Below are positions 1-10,069 of a stretch of DNA of 64,000 nt, in pieces. Numbering within the stretch: position 1 is the stretch's first letter; each line of letters starts with the position of its first letter. The DNA comes from Diplosphaera chodatii (lineage: Eukaryota; Chlorophyta; Trebouxiophyceae; Prasiolales; Stichococcaceae). The position numbers and the translations under genes are program-made. Under the pieces are notes generated by a model. The model saw nothing but the letters and a program-made list of their open reading frames with translations, was not told the origin of the DNA and did no database searches. Where the stretch lies: assembly GCA_032358165.1 (NCBI GenBank), contig JAALGY010000015.1:3248626-3312625 (forward strand), written 5' to 3'.

Positions 1-38
1 GTTCCTGACATGCTTATGCAGTAATAATGTGTGCGCAG

Positions 39-170
39 GTGGACATCGGGTATGCATGCAGCGTGTGCCTCAGCGTCTTCTGCCAGCGCGCGGCAGAGTG
101 CACCACATGCGGCACGGCCTTCGCAACACGGAAGAGCAGCGCTATCAAGCGACCGCTTGCAGCGACCTGA
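39..170 (+). CDS. TFB4: TFIIH core subunit TFB4/p34 (GTF2H3), last exon only
   Basis: The 43 codons after the splice acceptor at 37-38 (GCGCAG) begin VDIGYACSVCLSVFC and end with TGA at 168-170. The pattern I/V-GY-CSVCLS-FC followed by C-x2-C (CTTCGTAF) is the C-terminal C4 zinc finger of TFB4/p34, the TFIIH core subunit that partners p44/SSL1 in transcription initiation and nucleotide excision repair in the nucleus. All four expected cysteines are present. Only the last exon lies in the window; the rest is to the left. The tail after the finger (TRKSSAIKRPLAAT) is short and basic. Family assignment is from motif recognition and is fairly firm because this finger is distinctive. Confidence 0.82.
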   Translation: MDIGYACSVCLSVFCQRAAECTTCGTAFATRKSSAIKRPLAAT

Positions 171-697
171 CAGGATTCTTTTGGTGTGTGATCACATTGC
201 TATAAACCGGGGGCTACTATGGGGATCAAAGTCGGCTGTTATTGCTGTCCAGGCTGGCTGTTGCACTCGGTATCTGCGAGTAGGTGAATCTTGCACAGCT
301 GGCTGCTGGCAGGCACTTCAAGCCTGTAACCGCCGCACAGCCGCCGAGTGAGTCACCAGCCTAGGTCTTTCCCACGCTTTGAAGCAACAGTGGCTGCGCC
401 GGACATCGTCAGCACCTGGATCAGACTGCCTTGCCACCACACACTTGTGTGTAGCCAACAACAGATTTCTGCATCGGTGAAACCTCCCGATCGAGTAACG
501 GTTTGACTGGCCCGCCCTGGCTGGCATCGCGGGCCGAGCCTCAAAACTTTTGCCATCGATTGCGCCCCGATGGGAGCCCCACAGACGATAGCTGCAGCAT
601 GACGCACAGGTTATAGGCTGCTGCTGAGAGGCAGCAGGTGCCATCAGATTGTCACAGTGCTGCGGTTGCCGGTTGCACCGGGGAACGACAGGCAGCC
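171..697. other. Intergenic: TFB4 3' UTR and methyltransferase promoter
   Basis: No coding exon is supported here. The stretch holds the TFB4 3' UTR with a TGTAA motif at 325-329 and the presumed promoter and leader of the methyltransferase gene, whose first in-frame ATG is at 698. No TATA box or other clear motif stands out. Confidence 0.5.
325..329 (+). promoter_or_regulatory. Putative TGTAA polyadenylation signal of TFB4
   Basis: TGTAA lies about 155 nt after the TFB4 stop. TGTAA is the usual polyadenylation signal of green algae. A pentamer occurs often by chance, so position is the only support. Confidence 0.4.
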
Positions 698-3600
698 ATG
701 CACCGGGAGTTTGCGCGCGGCGTGTGCGTAGGAGCCGTCCTGATGGCCATAGCAGTGGTGATTGACTACACGCAGTACCTGATTTGGCAAGGAGAGAAGA
801 AACGTCCTGTTCAAAGCTGTCAAGTGGTGCCTGCAGCACTGAACGGCAACCTGGCGTCAGCAGGGCCAGTCACGGAAAGCCGAGCTCGACTGTCTGCGCC
901 CCTGCAGTTCATAGTGCGGCAGAAGCCGGAGCGGGGCCGCTGGACAGGGGTGTCCAGCAGCTACAGCGCGGCGGTGGCGGCGGCAGCGGCAGCACGGGAA
1001 ACACAGGACGGCGGGCAGTGCAGCTGGGAGTCCCCGCGGGTCCTGGATCCAGAGGGCAATCCGCTGTGGGACATCTTCCAGGCGCACGAGAAGGGGCCGG
1101 TCGTCAGGAAGTGGTGAGCTGCCGCGCCGTGCTGCATCCCAACCGACCCCGCTGACGCTGCAGGATGCGTCGCCGGCAAAAACTCTGCCCTGCTTGCATG
1201 ACAGCTCGGGAACAGGCGGAGAGCACTGCATCACCATCGCCACGCCTTGTTGCACCTGTGCCAGCTCTGCGCCAGCATCCTGCGTCTGTGGGGTCGGCAT
1301 TCTGTGCGCCGCTCACACAAGGGGTCATGTGGCAGTGACACTTCGTCTCGTGTGGCCACGCAGGACGCCTTATTTTGACGTGTACCACCGGTAAGCTCAG
1401 CCCAAGTATACCATCTGGCCTGGGCAGCTGCTTGCTAACATCCACGATTCAGCCGTGTGTGTAGCAGTGGGGCGGCGGACGATCCATCCTTGACGCCAAG
1501 CTGTGCGGCTGCAGGTACTTCCAAAGATTCCGCGGCCGGAAGGTCAACTTCCTGGAGATCGGCATTCAGGTGCGTGGCGCCAGCATTTGTGCCAGCATGC
1601 GGTCAAGTTATCAGCCATGCGCTGCAGCCATCGCCATCGCCGTCGCTCAGACCATTCTGGCGAAGTGCCCAGCGCTCCCGGCGCTGCTTGGAGCACAGCA
1701 GCAGCTCTGCTGTTGCGCCCGACCGCGAATCCGACCAAACGGTGCTGTATGTGTGCGCTCCTGCAGTCAGGCGGCAGCATCGGCATTTGGCAGAAGTACT
1801 TCGGCACGGGGCTGACCATGTACGGTATGGACATCAACCCCTACTGCAAGGTGAGCGCTTGATCCCAAATCCTGGCCATCGCTGCCTGATGCAGCCTGAC
1901 ATCGGCTGGGTCCAGTGCACCATGGGTGAGCCGCCGTGGGCGACGACTCGCCATATGATAGACCCAAGCGCCTGACATCTGTCAGGCACCGCCTGTCACC
2001 CCGAGAGAAGTGATTCTGCAGCCGCAAGTGCGAGTGTAACGGGCCTCCCGCTGCTCACTCTGCGATGCTGCCACAGGAGCTATTTGAGGACCCGCCGCGG
2101 GTGAACATATTTATTGCGGACCAAAGCGACAGGCGCATGTGGCGGCAGTTCCGGAAGCAGATGCGGAAGGAGAAGATCTACTTCGACATCATCCTTGATG
2201 ATGGTGCGCTCAAGACTCTCAATCGCCCTGCCGTCCTTGCAGGGCACATGTGCAGCATTGCTGAGCAGTATGCAAGCACCAGGGTCTGGCAAACACTGCG
2301 CTGTTGCTGCACCGCACTCAACACAGCCCCTGCTGCTGAGCCGTTGAATGGTCATCCCTGCCGTTCTCGCATGCATATTCTGCTCTGCAGGGGGCCACAA
2401 AGTCAACCAGCAGGTGAGCCTTCTGCGCGGTGCTGCTTATTTGCTGCTGCACTGCTGCTGGTCAGTCTGTGATATTGGGCAGCTGCAGCGTTTGTGCCAG
2501 TTCGTACTCCAGATGCTCATGAACGATTCCCGTTCTCCTCATGTCTTGTGTCCCCATGTACCCGCAGATCACCACCTTCGAGGAGGTGTGGCCGCTGCTC
2601 AAGGCCAAGGGCGTCTACATCTGTGAAGACACCTCCACCAGCATGGTGCGTCTCGCCAACAGCATCCTGACGCAACCTGCTGGCGGCAGAGCTGTTGTAT
2701 CACCCATCGGACCCAGCAGCGCAGGGGCGTCTCTGCACACCGGCACGCTGTGAGCGCCGAGGCCCTCGCCATGTTGCTGCATCCGAGGGTGCAACAGCAC
2801 CAGGCCCTGCGGCAGGCGGCAAGCGGGAACTCGCCGCGGGTTGACGCACCATGGGACGGCATGGTCATCCCGTCTGGTCCCCACCCTGCAGGACCACGTG
2901 GAGCCGTTCGACTACAAGTATGTGGACAAGATCGAGCGGCCGGGGACTCGGACGGAGGAGCTGTACGGCGGCGGCTACGGCAGGGGCAGCTCCTGGGTGG
3001 GCTACGCCAAGCAGTTTGCCGACATCGTCAACGGGTGTGCTGTTGAGCGGTTAGAAGAAGACCTTGTGATTGTTGTCAGTGTTGTGGGCTGGCTGTCAGG
3101 GAGCTGGCTTTTGCAAAAGCCCAGCGGCGTCACACGGCGCTGTGCACCCGTCAGGGGAGCTGCTTGTAGCAACCTACCTTTCGCTCTTCACGAGACGCCT
3201 TCCGCGCACCAATCGTCAGGCTGCACCCTGGGATGTTTGGACCAGCACGCTGAGCTCTGGTGCTGCTGCCGGGGACAGGCACTATGTCAACCAGACGATG
3301 CACCCGCAGTTCGACCCGCTGAAGCGCACGCGGTCCATGGTGTCTGCCGCCTTCTACGACCAGATGGTCGTGCTGGTGAGCCTTGGACCTTGCACACAAG
3401 TGTGGCATCAGGTCTGCAAGTTGCTGCCCAAGTCCCCAACGTCCTTCCCGCACACACCTGCGGTCTCAGCTCCTAGCAGCAGACCCTCCCCACTGTGTGA
3501 GGCAGCCCTGGCAGAGGGGGTGTCAGTCACAATGTCGGTACATCGTCACACTTCCATCTGAACAAGGTTTGGGCGCATCGCAGGAGAAGGGCAGGCACGA

Positions 3601-3748
3601 CGTCGCGCAGGCGGTGCGCGGCGGGGACATCGCCATCCCGGTCGTCGCGCGCCTCAAGGACGGCGTGGTGGACCAGCAGATGGTGCGGAGCTACAAGAAG
3701 AAGCTGGCCGAGGCGCTGCGGGCCCAGGAGAAGCAGCGGCGGCTCTGA
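698..3748 (+). CDS. Membrane-anchored SAM-dependent methyltransferase (MycE-like sugar O-methyltransferase family)
   Basis: Joined exons 698-1113, 1364-1390, 1515-1569, 1767-1850, 2077-2203, 2391-2413, 2568-2645, 2892-3034, 3279-3375 and 3584-3748 give 404 residues with every junction in frame. Residues 8-30 (GVCVGAVLMAIAVVIDYTQY) form one hydrophobic segment after a short basic N-terminus, so a signal anchor is likely. The class I methyltransferase core shows NFLEIGIQSGGSIGIW (SAM-binding motif I), YGMDINPYCK, FDIILDDGGHKVNQQ and GVYICEDTSTS, the set seen in macrocin/mycinamicin O-methyltransferases. The DDGGH and CEDT parts supply metal and substrate contacts in that family. A lumenal glycan or glycolipid substrate is inference. 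The start is the first ATG in the frame. An optional intron at 823-907 would also keep frame. Confidence 0.72.
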
Positions 3749-4658
3749 CGGTAGAGTCCCTGCTGCGGCGGCGGCTTCGGCGGGCGAGCTCGGTGTCGCG
3801 GCAGCAGCGGGGGCTCCCGTAGCTGCGGCCGCCATCTGTCAGCATGTGGTCTGTGCCCAGGGCCTGTTGACCCGCTGGCCGCATCTAGCTGCATCAGATT
3901 GTGCAGCAAGCAGCTGCAGTGGCGGCGGCGGCAGCGGCGGTCTTTCCAGCCGTGCAGTGGACTTGGAAGCCGGCAATCACAGCAGCATATCAGCATGGCC
4001 TGATGCTGGGTGGTGTATCAAGCCTGAACACCCTTGGGTCGAGTGGTGCTGCAGGTGGGTGTCAGCGCAAGCTGCAAACGGTAACACAGGTCACAGGGAC
4101 GATAATGCAGCGTTCGTTCTGCAATAACGGGTGCCTCTGTGCGCTTTGTCAGGCAGCGTCATGTCAATCTTGAAGCATGTAAAACTCTTGGGTCGTTGTA
4201 CGCCGCTATGGTAATGCTTTTGCGGGGTGGGTCTGCGCTTGCTCACAGAAATTGGTCGGTCATCGACTGGGTAGTGACGTTGAGGTTATACATAGTCGAC
4301 AGGAAGGCTGGAAGTTTTGGCGGGTGGGACAGCGGCTCTTGACTGAACATCCCTTGAGCGCTGCGCATGTGACTGGGTTGGCTTCAGTATACAGTAGCCT
4401 GACAGACAAGATGTGCAGCAATGTGGGTGGCTGGATGTGTGCAATCCCAATGGTACTGGTAGTCCTTTTGCAGTCCAGCTAACTCACAAACACTGCAGTA
4501 CTGCATGCCGCTGCAACCTCTTTGCCACTCCCCTCGCTGGTGTGCAACACAGGTAGGCAGAATTCTGTATGCTGTCAGTCTAAACTGCATGAGCCCTGAT
4601 TTCGCATCTTAACATCACGTCTGCAAGTCTCTCCCTCACGAGCTTCGATTTTGCAACT
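3749..4658. other. Intergenic between convergent methyltransferase and SET genes
   Basis: 3' regions of two convergent genes. The first 200 nt are a GC-rich run of GCGGCGGC-type codons, and composition becomes more AT-rich after about 4100. A TGTAA at 4178-4182 (+) may end the methyltransferase transcript. No coding exon is supported. Confidence 0.45.
4178..4182 (+). promoter_or_regulatory. Possible TGTAA polyadenylation signal of the methyltransferase gene
   Basis: TGTAA about 430 nt past the stop at 3748. The distance is longer than for riboflavin synthase or LpxC in this window (about 25 nt), so the support is weaker. Confidence 0.3.
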
Positions 4659-7600
4659 TCAGTCTGCATCAGCTGCGAAGACCTCTTCCGTGGTGATGTT
4701 GGCAGCTGCCAAAACAGCACGAGCCGCTTCCCAGTCCAGCTGCAGTTTTGCGTCGCCAGCACTCTGCGGCCGCAGCTCGGCCCTGGCAGCCGCACCGGTG
4801 GCTGTGCCAGACACCGAGCTGTCGGATGCTGTGCCGTTGGGTTTCTGCTGCCAGAGGTGTGGCGGCGGTGGTATGGCCTCGGCGGCGGTTTCGAACCGCG
4901 AGTAGTTTGCCCACCTGACATCCTGCGGGCCCAGCATGCAACTGGCGAGTGATGCACTGAAACTCCACTGCTCACACGACCACATGCATCCGTGTCAAGT
5001 GCAAGCTGCATGCTGGTTGGGGGATGCCTTATGCACAGCAGATTGTTTGGCCGGAGGCTGCTGCGCGCCTGCTGGCCGACAAGGCGCTGAAACTCGAGGA
5101 GGCTGTCGGTGAGCCGCGCCGCCACAAAGCGGATCGCAGCCTGCACATTTGCACATGGGTTTTAGGGTTTAGGGTTTCAAGGGTCATGACAGCGACCCTC
5201 CTTGCACTCATTATGGGGGGTCCTGCCTGGCCATTGACATGTGGACGAAAGCGCCTGGGGAAGCGGGACTCAGCATTCACGTCAGGAGCAGGAGAACAGC
5301 CCCGCATCCGCAGAAGGATGACGGAGTACAAGGCCAGCGTGATCGCCTGCTGGCATGTGTGAGCCCCCTTTCTGGCGGCGCCAATGTGCCCTCCATGATA
5401 CAGCGAATTGGAGTTTGTGTGCACATGGGCAAATGGCAGATCAGCGGGCATGTCACCTTACGCTCAATGCGGAACTCCAGCAGCAGCCGCTTCCGCCAGT
5501 TCAGCCGGCCGCCGGCAGTCTGCATGTTTCCAGACAGCCGGCAGACATCGGCAGCGCACCACACGCAACAGGGCACAGCACCTAGTTCTCACCATCAAGA
5601 TGATACTCTACGTCCATGGAAAGCAGCACAAACTTCACAGCACAGCGGGCTCCAGCCGAAGGTATATGGTGGCTCAAGAGTAGCACCTGGAGCAGCCGGC
5701 GGTCGTGCGCCTCGGATGTGCGGAAGGTGGCCAGCAGGTCCAGCAGCCGCCGCAGCTCGCCGAAGGTCGCCATGCGCCCGCCCAGCTCTGCAGCGGGAGG
5801 TCAGAGCCAAAACGAGGTCACAGACCGAATCTGCGCGCTCAGCTGCCAGCCGGGCTGGCTGTGAGGACACACCTTCGAGGGCAGGTGGCATAGCAGGGCC
5901 AGTTGCATGTTGCAGCGCTGCAGCTGGTTTCACTGGGTGCTTTGACCACGCCTGAGCGGCGCATGCCATGAACACTGCCAGCGGAGAGTCGGGCGTGTTG
6001 CACGCACTGTAGTCGTCGTCGTTGGGGGGCGAGTAGATGTTGCCGCCCTCCTGCCGCATCCTGATGACGTCCGGTTGCCCCAGGTCGTAAGCGGACAGCA
6101 GTGGCGGCCGCCGCTTGGGCAGGTAGCCGTCTGTACATCAGAACGACAACACGGCTCACGTGATGTGCTGCTGCTGGGGCTCATCAGAGTCCTGACAGCA
6201 TGGCTGATCGCCAGTGCTGTGCGGCTGACATGACCTGCAGTATGCTTGGGTGATCAGGTTCAGACAGCCAGCCGTGACACTGCCACGCAGCCACCACACT
6301 GCATCGCATCCGCAATGTTGCCCATTGCGGACTGCAGGGCCTATGCGCTGCATCATGCCGTTGCAACAGCAGCTAGTAGCGGCAGTGGGGTCAGCTGGTG
6401 AGGTTCTGCGGACATTGGGACTCGCAGGCGACTCACAGCTCAGCAGCGCCATGTCGGGGCGGTGCAGCTCGCCCGGCTGGTACGAGTGTGTCACCTGCCA
6501 TGTCAGGCAACATTGAGCAAATGCTCAGTACCCATGCTGCCGTGCCTCGGGAACAGGGATCCTCAGGCCCTCAGCAGCAAGTGCAGACTGCAGCTGCAGG
6601 CACCCAGGGCACTCTCGTCGCCTAATACTAGACGGACGAACTGCAAGCCTGAAGCAGCATGCTTGGTGTTGACTGTGTGGCTTAAACCCACAAACACAGC
6701 CTACAAAGAATGTCTGTACAACCGTCCACCTCTTCGCCCGCCTTGATGAAGGCTTCAGCCACCATCACCGCCATGCTGTCGTTGCGCAGCGTCACGTAGG
6801 CATTCGAAGGCTGCGGCAGGTGCAAGCCCAGGATCAGCAACACGGTATGCTCACCAGCCACGTGCCGGAGTACTGGTCATGCCACGCCGAGACCTGGCCT
6901 GCTAAGTCCGCTTGATGCACGAGGACTTGTGAGAGAAGACCCTCGAAAGGCCACTTGTAAAATAGGAAGGGAAACACCTGAGAAAAAGAAAGAACAAATT
7001 TGAAGATGGTTACCTCTGCATGGTTGGCCATGTCCAGCAGCGGCAGCATGCACTTGAGGCGCTGGCCGGGGTCGGCGCCCTCCGTCTTGTTCCTGAACAC
7101 CCAGTACCGGGTGTGCACCTGCGCCGCAGGCAGCCGCAGCCCATATGAGACATGTTTCAGCTGCCGCAGGGCAGCCGCGGCGGTGCTTGTCGGCAGCTGA
7201 GGCTGTAGCGGGGCACGCCTCAAGTGACAGCCGCAATGGCGGCACCAGCGTTGGGTGCATGTCTGCTGCGCTGCTCGTGTCTGTCAAGGAGGCAGAGCCG
7301 TGGACTCGCCAGCATCTTGGCGTGCGCGTAGTCGGCGGGGGTGGTCCCCAGGCGCTGCAGCAGCGGGGAGCCGCCCTCCGTCGCCCGCCGCCACTCCCAG
7401 CGCACCGTGTGGTACTCCGCCCGGGCCCAGGCCTCCTAGAGAGCTGTGAGCGTTTAGGTTTGAGGGTTTACTTGAAGGTCCTGACTCGCTCATGCCCACG
7501 ACTGACTCAGCAACATTTTGCTGCAGTGGTGCTGCTGCCCGAGCTCTTGCCCCAGGCAAGTCCGTCAGACCATGACGGCAGCAGACGTCGCTAAAGACAA

Positions 7601-8992
7601 CATGCTGCAAATGTGGAATGCAGCAGGACTGCATGCGGGCTGCGGTCATCTCACCAGATCCCCGCCCTGCAGCATCCTGATCTCCTGGTCCGACCACGCC
7701 ACCGGCGTGAAAAGCTCGCCGCGCCTTGGGATCCCCGCCAGCCAGTGGCGGAAGGTGGCGTTGAAGCCGGGGTCCCCGTGAATGCGGCTCAGAAGGGCCT
7801 CCCCTATCGGCAGACGCTGCACAGGGGACGGGCGGGCGGCTCAGCAGTGGCGGGGCGCAGATCGCAGCTGGGTGCCTGTGCCAGCTGCTTCGTGCCCTGC
7901 CAGCACAACGAGGCATGGCCCTTGCAGAACGCAGCACCAGCAGGGTGGGCGGTGGCATGCCCCCGCACGTGCATCCAGGGTTTAGACATGGTAGTCACCC
8001 CGGGCAGCACAACGTAGTGGCTGGGCGGCAGGCGTGCGATGAGCTCCCCCGCCTGCGCCAGCAGCACCGGCCATCTGCTGAAGGCGCCTGGGGTGGTCAA
8101 CAGGCGCACACCGCCGGCGACGGGGACTGCATCCCAGGCGCTGCCCGAGCAGACACGCCAGCAGCAGCTGGGCACAAGGCATAACACCACGCGCTTCCAG
8201 GCTTCAGGCTGTGCATGCCCACACCAGGCGGACTCTGCACACCGAACCTGATGTGGACTCATCATGTGAAACCAGACTCGATCTCGGATCCATACCTGGA
8301 TGTCCCGGGTGGCGTAGGTCCCCCGCATGCAGACCCGCCCCGCCCCCTCGTCTCGGCACACCGTGCCCACCGCCATTAGCGGCTCCTGGAATCAGTAGCC
8401 ACAGAGCCACATCCCGGTGCTGCTAGCATATATCTGATGCAGGTGGTTGTTCAACCTGGTGAGCAATTCGTTGGTACGCTTGCATCCAACTGGCTGACTG
8501 CCTGTACCTGCACACCCCATGTTGCGAGGCCGCATGCGAGCTGACAGCAGGGAGTCAGCGCCGATGCCTGAGGTGTGCTGTGATGCACCAGCTGGTCTGC
8601 ATCAGCAGGCTGCACTCACGTAGCCGCTGCCGTTGCCGATCCAGGCGCACATGTCCCTGTAGCTCTGCGCCTGCTCCGGGGTGGCCTCGAAGTCGGCCGT
8701 GGGCCCGGCGGCCTTGGCTTCAGACGTGATGTCGTCCTCTCTGCACACGTCAGCAGACATTACACTAGTAGGTGCTGCTGTGGCGATCAATGGCAAACAG
8801 CAATACCCGAACCAAGTTCCTCGGTGTGTGCAGCCGCCGCCGATAGGTGGGTTGCAACGGTACAACGTGCGGCACGTCACACCTTAGTGTCAGCGTGCGG
8901 TAGGCAAGTTCGTCATCATCCCCGCCGCCCTGCTGTTTGTCATCAGGGAGAGTGGGCGCAGGGGATGCTGCGCAGGTGGCAGGCTCAGCCAT
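4659..8992 (-). CDS. SET-domain protein-lysine/histidine methyltransferase, Rubisco-LSMT/SETD3/SETD6 type
   Basis: Exons that join in frame: 8992-8883, 8740-8620, 8385-8296, 8052-7999, 7816-7655, 7435-7310, 7118-7014, 6810-6730, 6494-6437, then from 6130. The SET signature appears in order: GRVCMRGTYATRDIQ leading to AGELIARLPPSHYVVLPG, WARAEYHTVRWEW, the split-SET core LKCMLPLLDMANHAE with the NH pair, AYVTLRNDSMAVMVAEAFIKAGEEV, then VTHSYQPGEL and ALLSYGYLP. These match plastid and cytosolic SET enzymes that methylate Lys or His on non-histone proteins such as Rubisco, aldolase or actin. The C-terminal third (6130 to 4659, including TAGGRLNWRKRLLLEFRIER and an Ala-rich end) would be the Rubisco-substrate-binding-like domain, but its exon limits are uncertain. 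The start is the first ATG of the frame. No clear transit peptide is visible. The intron after 7310 appears to use a GC donor. Confidence 0.7.
5157..5177 (+). repeat. Interstitial telomere-like repeat (TTTAGGG)2
   Basis: GGGT is followed by two perfect TTTAGGG units and a further TTT, inside the non-coding part of the SET gene. TTTAGGG is the plant and chlorophyte telomere unit. Confidence 0.6.
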
Positions 8993-10069
8993 GGCTCCGC
9001 GGACGAGTGCGGCCCCCGGTGCAATTCCTAGAGTCTGTAGCACATGCAATGCAAGCGTTCGAACATGCCCCGATGTCCGGCACTAGAGCGCTATGCGTTG
9101 AGCACATTCAACCCATGTTCAGATAGAGAAACTGTGCATGGCGGTGGACTGTGCAACGTGTTTTCAGATGTAGAGAAGCTATATATGCAGGTAGACTGTG
9201 CACATTCCGTCTAGAATATGCAGCAGGCCAGCTATCTTACCGCCCATGACAGCAGTATTGCCGCGCCAGGTAACGCAGGTGGCTGGGATCCGGCAAGCAG
9301 GCAGGAGGCAAGCAGTGCCGCTACAAGGATCGACATCTGCACGGGCTGGAGACGAAGCGTTCCTGACTCAACGAATACAATTCTGCCACTGCGGTGGCTT
9401 CTGTGGCTTGCGAATCAGCGAATGCATGTTATGCTCCGTCCAAGGGCACAAATTGTACCTTGTTGTACAATGGTGGATCGAAATGGTGACGGGGCACTCT
9501 GGACTCGGCAGCCCAATATCAGCCCAAGATCATTCACACTGTTGCCAAGAGCAATGTGTTCACCACGAGATAACCCAGTCTAGCATCCTCCTGAGTGGAA
9601 GCTCTAGTCAGCTGCGCATCTGAGGTGTGCTGCGTCACTTGCTGAACCTGACATGTGATGGCAACCTTGAAGTCATCAATGAAACATAGGAAACAGAAGC
9701 CCGCAGAATGCGGGCATACGTGCAGCACATCAGTGCTAAGCAGGAATGCAATATCATCAGCAGTGCCTGACGAAGAGGGTGGACCAGGGTACGCAATAAG
9801 TCATCAAGTTGAAGAGCACCGCTCTCTAGCGCCCACATCAATCTGAAGGGGATTGAGCGCTTGCTGTATCGCATTTCACCACGCAGGTACACTGTGCTGC
9901 ATGGTGAGCATCGCCTGCACACGGCGCATTCCCTCCTGAAAATCATTGCATTCCCTGCCGGCCGTCGGCGCCTGCTGCCGCCTGTGATGTCAAAGCGCAG
10001 GGCACCGGCGTCACTGATTCTGAATGGGCGAGATTCCCATTGCCGCTCCAACAAAGGTGCTGCTGAGCC
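8993..10069. other. Intergenic between SET gene start and kinase gene end
   Basis: About 1.1 kb, less GC-rich than the genes. It should hold the 3' UTR of the GAF-PAS-kinase gene and the promoter of the SET gene, both on the minus strand. An imperfect direct repeat of about 40 bp lies at 9118-9156 and 9162-9203 (TTCAGAT..AGAGAA..CTGTGCA). Open frames here have no recognisable protein features. Confidence 0.45.

Noticed and set aside
9198..9623. Plus-strand open frames of 120-140 codons between the SET and kinase genes
   Set aside because: Three overlapping frames of similar length without motif or splice context, as expected by chance in this GC content.
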